This document shows, piece after piece, positions 15,957 to 19,106 of a DNA stretch of 19,106 nucleotides (positions within the stretch are counted from its first letter, which is position 1; every line of letters begins with the position of its first letter). Made by a program: the position numbers and the translations under genes. The stretch covers positions 1 through 19,106 of the forward strand of contig DJXA01000080.1 of assembly GCA_002449555.1 (NCBI GenBank), given 5' to 3'. Under the pieces are notes generated by a model. It did not search any database. It saw nothing but the letters and a program-made list of their open reading frames with translations, and was not told the origin of the DNA. Source of the stretch: Atopobiaceae bacterium UBA7016. GTDB lineage: Bacteria > Actinomycetota > Coriobacteriia > Coriobacteriales > Atopobiaceae.

Positions 15957-15965
15957 TGGTACAAT
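15957..15965 (+). promoter_or_regulatory. Predicted extended -10 promoter for the iron-sulfur protein gene
   Basis: TGGTACAAT (15957-15965) combines a TGn extension with a good -10 hexamer, TACAAT. No clear -35 box lies at 17 bp, which is tolerated in extended -10 promoters. Transcription would start near 15972, about 32 nt before the ATG. It lies after the composite hairpin, so this gene is probably transcribed independently of groEL. Confidence 0.5.
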
Positions 15966-16003
15966 CATAGTTTGTGGCTCGCACGCGCATGAGAGGGGGT
16001 TCA

Positions 16004-17275
16004 ATGGCTGAGCAGCGGGACATGTTGGATGATCTTATTGACATCTCTGACAACTGGCAGGCGTTTTCTAACCCATTAGGCGGCGTGGTGGACACGCTCA
16101 CGCAGGACCCCAGCAAGGTGAAGCGGTGGGATCCGAGTGAGTACAAAGAGGTCCCGCGCACCAACGCGGTCATGTGCCTGCAGGTAACTGCTCAGTCTGA
16201 TGAGGTGTGCGGACGCTGTCTCGAGGCCTGCCCCACGGCCGCCATCGAAATCTTCCCTGCGGCGAAGAAGGTCAAGATAACGGATGACTGCCGCAAATGC
16301 GGCCTGTGCTCGGCGGTGTGCCCGGTTGATGCATTTCTCACCACCAAGCTGGCGTCAAAGGTGCTGTACGACCGCATCGCGCGTGTGGCGAGTGCCTACG
16401 AGCAGGCGTACATTACCTGCACGCGAGCGCTGGGTCGGCTTCCTAAGAACAACGAGATTGTCCTCCCTTGCGTGGGCGCCGTGCCCACCGAGGTGTGGTT
16501 CTCGCTGCTTGCCGAGTACTCAAATCTCAGCGTTTACCTGCCGCTGGGCATCTGCGACCGCTGTCGTACGGTCACGGGCGAGGTGGTATATGCCGACAGC
16601 ATCGCCGAGGCTGAGGAGCTGGCCGATAACACGGTGGGCCTTGAGGTGGACGCGTCCGAGATGACGCACGAGTACACCCGTGCGTACAAGCGAAGCCAGT
16701 TTGTGGGCAACATGGCGCGCGCCGGCATGACGGTGGCGACCAAGGGCGTTCCCATACTGGCCGGTGCCCAAGCGGTTGCCAAGCGCCTCAAGGATCACAA
16801 TGCGCAGCTGATGAACGTGCAGCGCCAGATCGAGAAGGCCGTGGGAGCCAAGACTGACCAGAGCAAGCGCCGTGTGCTGACGCAAGAGCGAAAGCTCGTC
16901 GTTGCGGCTCTGCAGAAGCGTCCCGAGCTGGCGGAGAACTTCCAGCCTCGCGTGCCGGTGTGCGACTGGTCGCTCTGCACGATGTGCGGTGAGTGCGCCA
17001 AGGCGTGTCCGCTGCATGCCTGCGACCTGGACGCGAGCGGCCACTTCTCGGTTGAGCCGGCATATTGCGTGGGTTGCGAGGCGTGTATGATCGCATGCCC
17101 CGAGTGCTGCATCGAGATGGAGCCCTGCAGCCCGCAGGAGCTGGTCATTCCTGACGAAGACGCCGAGAAGCTTGCCGAGCGCCGCGCCGAGCTCGAGAAG
17201 CGCAAAGAAGAGATGCGCGAACAGCTGAAGCGCGGCATGCATGTGGTCGAGCACTTGGTTGAAGGAAACGAATAG
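16004..17275 (+). CDS. Multi-cluster [4Fe-4S] protein of unknown function
   Basis: A soluble 423-residue protein with two ferredoxin-like regions and no signal peptide or membrane segment. The N-terminal region has CxxCxxxCP (Cys69, 72, 76) and a full CxxCxxCxxxCP (96, 99, 102, 106). The first motif lacks its usual leading cysteine, having Asp66 there; Cys58 is the only other nearby candidate. A central domain has Cys139, Cys156 (VLPCVGAVPTEVW), Cys184 and Cys187 (CDRC), possibly another metal site. The C-terminal region has two full motifs (325-335 and 355-365). A charged helix (about 386-412) ends the protein. ATG 16004 follows AGAGGGGG. It may be an electron-transfer protein; no redox partner is encoded next to it. 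Confidence 0.85.
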   Translation: MAEQRDMLDDLIDISDNWQAFSNPLGGVVDTLTQDPSKVKRWDPSEYKEVPRTNAVMCLQVTAQSDEVCGRCLEACPTAAIEIFPAAKKVKITDDCRKCGLCSAVCPVDAFLTTKLASKVLYDRIARVASAYEQAYITCTRALGRLPKNNEIVLPCVGAVPTEVWFSLLAEYSNLSVYLPLGICDRCRTVTGEVVYADSIAEAEELADNTVGLEVDASEMTHEYTRAYKRSQFVGNMARAGMTVATKGVPILAGAQAVAKRLKDHNAQLMNVQRQIEKAVGAKTDQSKRRVLTQERKLVVAALQKRPELAENFQPRVPVCDWSLCTMCGECAKACPLHACDLDASGHFSVEPAYCVGCEACMIACPECCIEMEPCSPQELVIPDEDAEKLAERRAELEKRKEEMREQLKRGMHVVEHLVEGNE

Positions 17276-17335
17276 CAGGTCAGCGGCCTAATAAGCTGAA
17301 CCTGAATGTGGTTCATAAGACTTGGAGATGAGATC

Positions 17336-18400
17336 GTGGCACTTTCGATTGGTATCGTGGGACTTCCCAACGTGGGCAAGTCGACCCTCTTTACGGCGCT
17401 GACGCGCAAGGGCGGCCTGGCGGCAAACTATCCCTTTGCGACCATTGACCCCAACGTGGGCATCGTGGACGTGCCTGACGAGCGCCTTCAGGTGCTGGCC
17501 GACATCGTGCATCCGGGTCGCATCGTGCCCGCCACCGTCGAGTTTGTGGACATCGCTGGCCTGGTGAAGGGCGCGAGCGAGGGCGAGGGCCTGGGCAACC
17601 AGTTCCTGGCCAACATCCGTGAGACCGACGCCATCTGCGAGGTGGTGCGCTTCTTCTCAGACCCTGACGTCATCCGTCACGAGAGTAGCCATGACCCCGA
17701 GAGCGACATGGACACCATCCAGACTGAGCTCGTCCTTGCTGACCTCGGCACGCTCGAGAAGGCCATTCCCAAGCTGGAGAAGGAAGCTCGCCGCGACAAG
17801 ACCAATGCCCCCAAGCTGGCTATCGCCAAGCGCCTGCAGGATTGGCTGAACGAGGGTAATCGCGCGGCTGACCTGGACATGACCGACGAGGAGCGCGCCG
17901 CCGCGCACGACCTCTTCCTGCTGACCATGAAGCCCATCCTCTATGTGGCAAACGTGGACGAGGATGCGCTGGGCGACGAGCTCCCCACCATCAACGGTGC
18001 CGAGGTCGTGCCCATCAGTGCCAAGGTGGAGTCCGAGCTCATCGAGCTTGACCCCGAGGAGGCCGCAGAGTTCCTGAGCGACCTCGGCCTTGAGCAGAGC
18101 GGCCTGGCTACGCTCGCGAAGGCAGCGTATCGCCTGCTGGGCCTGCAGAGCTACTTCACGGCCGGCGAGATGGAGGTCAAGGCCTGGACCATCCCCGTGG
18201 GCGCAAAGGCCCCGCAGGCTGCCGGCGTCATCCACTCCGACTTCGAGCGCGGCTTCATCAAGGCGCAGGTCTGCAGCTATGAGGACTACGTTGCGCTTGG
18301 CGGCGAGCAGGGCTGCAAGAACGCCGGCAAGCTCCGCATGGAAGGCAAGGAGTACGTCGTCCAGGACGGCGACGTTATGCACTTTATGTTCAACGTCTAA
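17336..18400 (+). CDS. ychF: Redox-regulated ribosome-associated ATPase YchF (OLA1 family)
   Basis: Obg-like P-loop NTPase that prefers ATP and associates with ribosomes; it is tied to stress responses in several bacteria. It has 354 residues. Walker A is GLPNVGKST (9-17); other blocks are NYPFATIDPNVGIV, FVDIAGLVKGASEGEGLGNQFL and NVDE (206-209), which replaces the GTP-specific NKxD and is the hallmark of the family. The C-terminal TGS domain ends EGKEYVVQDGDVMHFMFNV. GTG 17336 is chosen because it gives the normal N-terminus MALSIGIVGLPNVGKS and has GGAG at 17324-17327; an upstream ATG at 17306 has no ribosome binding site. It lies 60 bp after the iron-sulfur protein gene. Confidence 0.97.
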   Translation: MALSIGIVGLPNVGKSTLFTALTRKGGLAANYPFATIDPNVGIVDVPDERLQVLADIVHPGRIVPATVEFVDIAGLVKGASEGEGLGNQFLANIRETDAICEVVRFFSDPDVIRHESSHDPESDMDTIQTELVLADLGTLEKAIPKLEKEARRDKTNAPKLAIAKRLQDWLNEGNRAADLDMTDEERAAAHDLFLLTMKPILYVANVDEDALGDELPTINGAEVVPISAKVESELIELDPEEAAEFLSDLGLEQSGLATLAKAAYRLLGLQSYFTAGEMEVKAWTIPVGAKAPQAAGVIHSDFERGFIKAQVCSYEDYVALGGEQGCKNAGKLRMEGKEYVVQDGDVMHFMFNV

Positions 18401-18412
18401 CAAGGGCATCAA

Positions 18413-18525
18413 AGGGCGGCTCGCCCGGAGATGGGGAGGCCCCCTTCACTGCGACTCGCGAAGCGGCACGCCAAAGGCGTGCGGAGCAGTGAAGGGGGCC
18501 TCCCCATGTCCGGGCGAGCCGCCCT
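18413..18525. repeat. Long inverted repeat with capped loop (element 6)
   Basis: Arms 18413-18452 and 18486-18525 are 40 bp each, complementary at 39 of 40 positions (18430 and 18508 are both G). The 33-nt loop (18453-18485) folds into CGC-GAA-GCG (18457-18465) and GCACGCC-AAA-GGCGTGC (18466-18482). This loop is identical, in opposite orientation, to that of the element at 3759-3853, although the arms share no sequence beyond about two flanking bases. It starts 13 bp after the ychF stop. No T-tract follows. Confidence 0.92.
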
Positions 18526-18617
18526 GAACCAGAGTGTTATACAGGGCAAACCATTCGTTAATTCGATGTGTGGTTTCATGCGGATGCCTTATGACATGCT
18601 TAAATATTGCTTTGTAA

Positions 18618-18660
18618 AACAGAGTCCCCCGAAAGGAGGCCTTTTTTCTGGGAGTCTGTT
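18618..18660 (+). terminator. Terminator-like structure with a competing stem in the nagB upstream region
   Basis: An inner hairpin, CCCCC-GAAA-GGAGG (18626-18639, one C-A mismatch), is followed by TTTTTT (18642-18647), like a weak intrinsic terminator. A competing outer stem pairs 18618-18628 with 18650-18660 (10 of 11 pairs) and uses some of the same C residues. This could be a terminator for upstream transcripts or an attenuator for nagB. Confidence 0.5.
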
Positions 18661-18843
18661 AGCGCCTGGACCGTAATTGGTTGACGAGGATGGCAGTTAT
18701 CGAAAGACTCGGCGGATGCTGCCACGGCCACATGCAGTGGGTCGCAGGAAGAGAGCAAAAAGCAGAATCGACACTGTAACAGAGGCTCTTCCGACACTGA
18801 GGATCGTTCAAGCGACGCAGGTCGCGTCTATAAGGAGGAAAAC
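18661..18843 (+). other. Remaining upstream region of nagB, no gene seen
   Basis: The 443 bp between ychF and nagB hold element 6, the terminator-like structure and this stretch. It contains an 8-bp direct repeat CGACACTG (18769-18776 and 18792-18799, 23 bp apart) and a small stem GCGAC-GCAG-GTCGC (18812-18825) just before the ribosome binding site AAGGAGG (18832-18838). No convincing promoter or open frame was found. Confidence 0.4.
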
Positions 18844-19106
18844 ATGCGCGTTATCATCCAGGATGACTACGACAAGATGTGCAAGTGGGCGGCTGACTAT
18901 ATCGCCAACAAGATTCGCAACCACAAGGAGGACCGTCCGTTCGTGCTCGGCCTTCCCACCGGCTCGAGCCCCATTGGCGTGTACAAGGAGCTGGTGCGTC
19001 AGAACCAGGCTGGCGAGCTCTCGTTTGCCAACGTCGTTACCTTCAACATGGATGAGTACGTGGGCCTTGACCACGACCACGACCAGAGCTACTGGTACTT
19101 CATGCA
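18844..19106 (+). CDS. nagB: Glucosamine-6-phosphate deaminase, 3' truncated by window edge
   Basis: Converts glucosamine-6-phosphate to fructose-6-phosphate and ammonia, feeding amino sugars into glycolysis. Only the first 87 codons are present. They match the NagB N-terminus closely: WAADYIANKI, RPFVLGLPTGSSPIGVYKELV (phosphate-binding region) and VVTFNMDEYVGL, in which Asp70 corresponds to the catalytic base Asp72 of the E. coli enzyme. The ATG has AAGGAGG at 18832-18838 with ideal spacing. Any partner such as nagA would lie outside the window. Confidence 0.95.
   Translation, partial: MRVIIQDDYDKMCKWAADYIANKIRNHKEDRPFVLGLPTGSSPIGVYKELVRQNQAGELSFANVVTFNMDEYVGLDHDHDQSYWYFM

Noticed and set aside
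3790..18485. The shared 33-nt loop as a site-specific recombination (att or inversion) site
   Set aside because: No recombinase gene is present and an inversion between the two copies would flip more than 14 kb of housekeeping genes; the evidence supports a repeated core but not recombination.
18431..18676. Small open frame of about 81 codons after ychF
   Set aside because: It runs through one arm, the loop and the other arm of the long inverted repeat and has no ribosome binding site or recognisable domain.

Overview
The window is GC-rich, densely packed and entirely coded on the + strand. Gene content and order point to an actinobacterium of class Coriobacteriia, perhaps near Olsenella, Atopobium or Collinsella. 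The lineage is an inference from gene order, base composition and remembered protein similarity; nothing in the window is a taxonomic marker.

Layout. Positions 1-3741 hold a tight housekeeping operon: the 3' part of nnr (repair of damaged NAD(P)H), alr (alanine racemase), a family-4 iron-sulfur uracil-DNA glycosylase, and tsaE. Positions 4027-6504 hold one long gene that fuses TsaB, a RimI-type acetyltransferase and TsaD; with tsaE this supplies most of the machinery for the t6A37 tRNA modification. Positions 6769-9833 hold a polar amino acid ABC transporter (Tat-type lipoprotein binding protein, permease with an extra N-terminal membrane region, ATPase). A YtcJ-type amidohydrolase (9924-11534) and glutamine-dependent NAD+ synthetase nadE (11627-13558) follow. 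Then come groES-groEL (13834-15803), a multi-cluster iron-sulfur protein of unknown role (16004-17275), the ATPase ychF (17336-18400) and the 5' end of nagB (from 18844), which runs off the window. In many actinobacteria nnr-alr-tsaE-tsaB-rimI-tsaD sits close to groES-groEL; here the block is interrupted by about 7 kb of transporter, amidohydrolase and nadE.

The most striking non-coding feature is a set of six long intergenic inverted repeats at 3759-3853, 6516-6570, 7710-7790, 13566-13654, 15817-15915 and 18413-18525. Each follows a gene end, has arms of about 16-40 bp that are perfect or nearly so, has its own arm sequence, and lacks an obvious T-tract. The first and last carry an identical 33-nt loop in opposite orientations, although their arms are unrelated. 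That loop can fold into two small hairpins, so the whole element would be a long stem capped by two cross-arms. This modular element is the best candidate for something undescribed here.

No tRNA, rRNA, CRISPR array, insertion sequence or complete mobile element was recognised.
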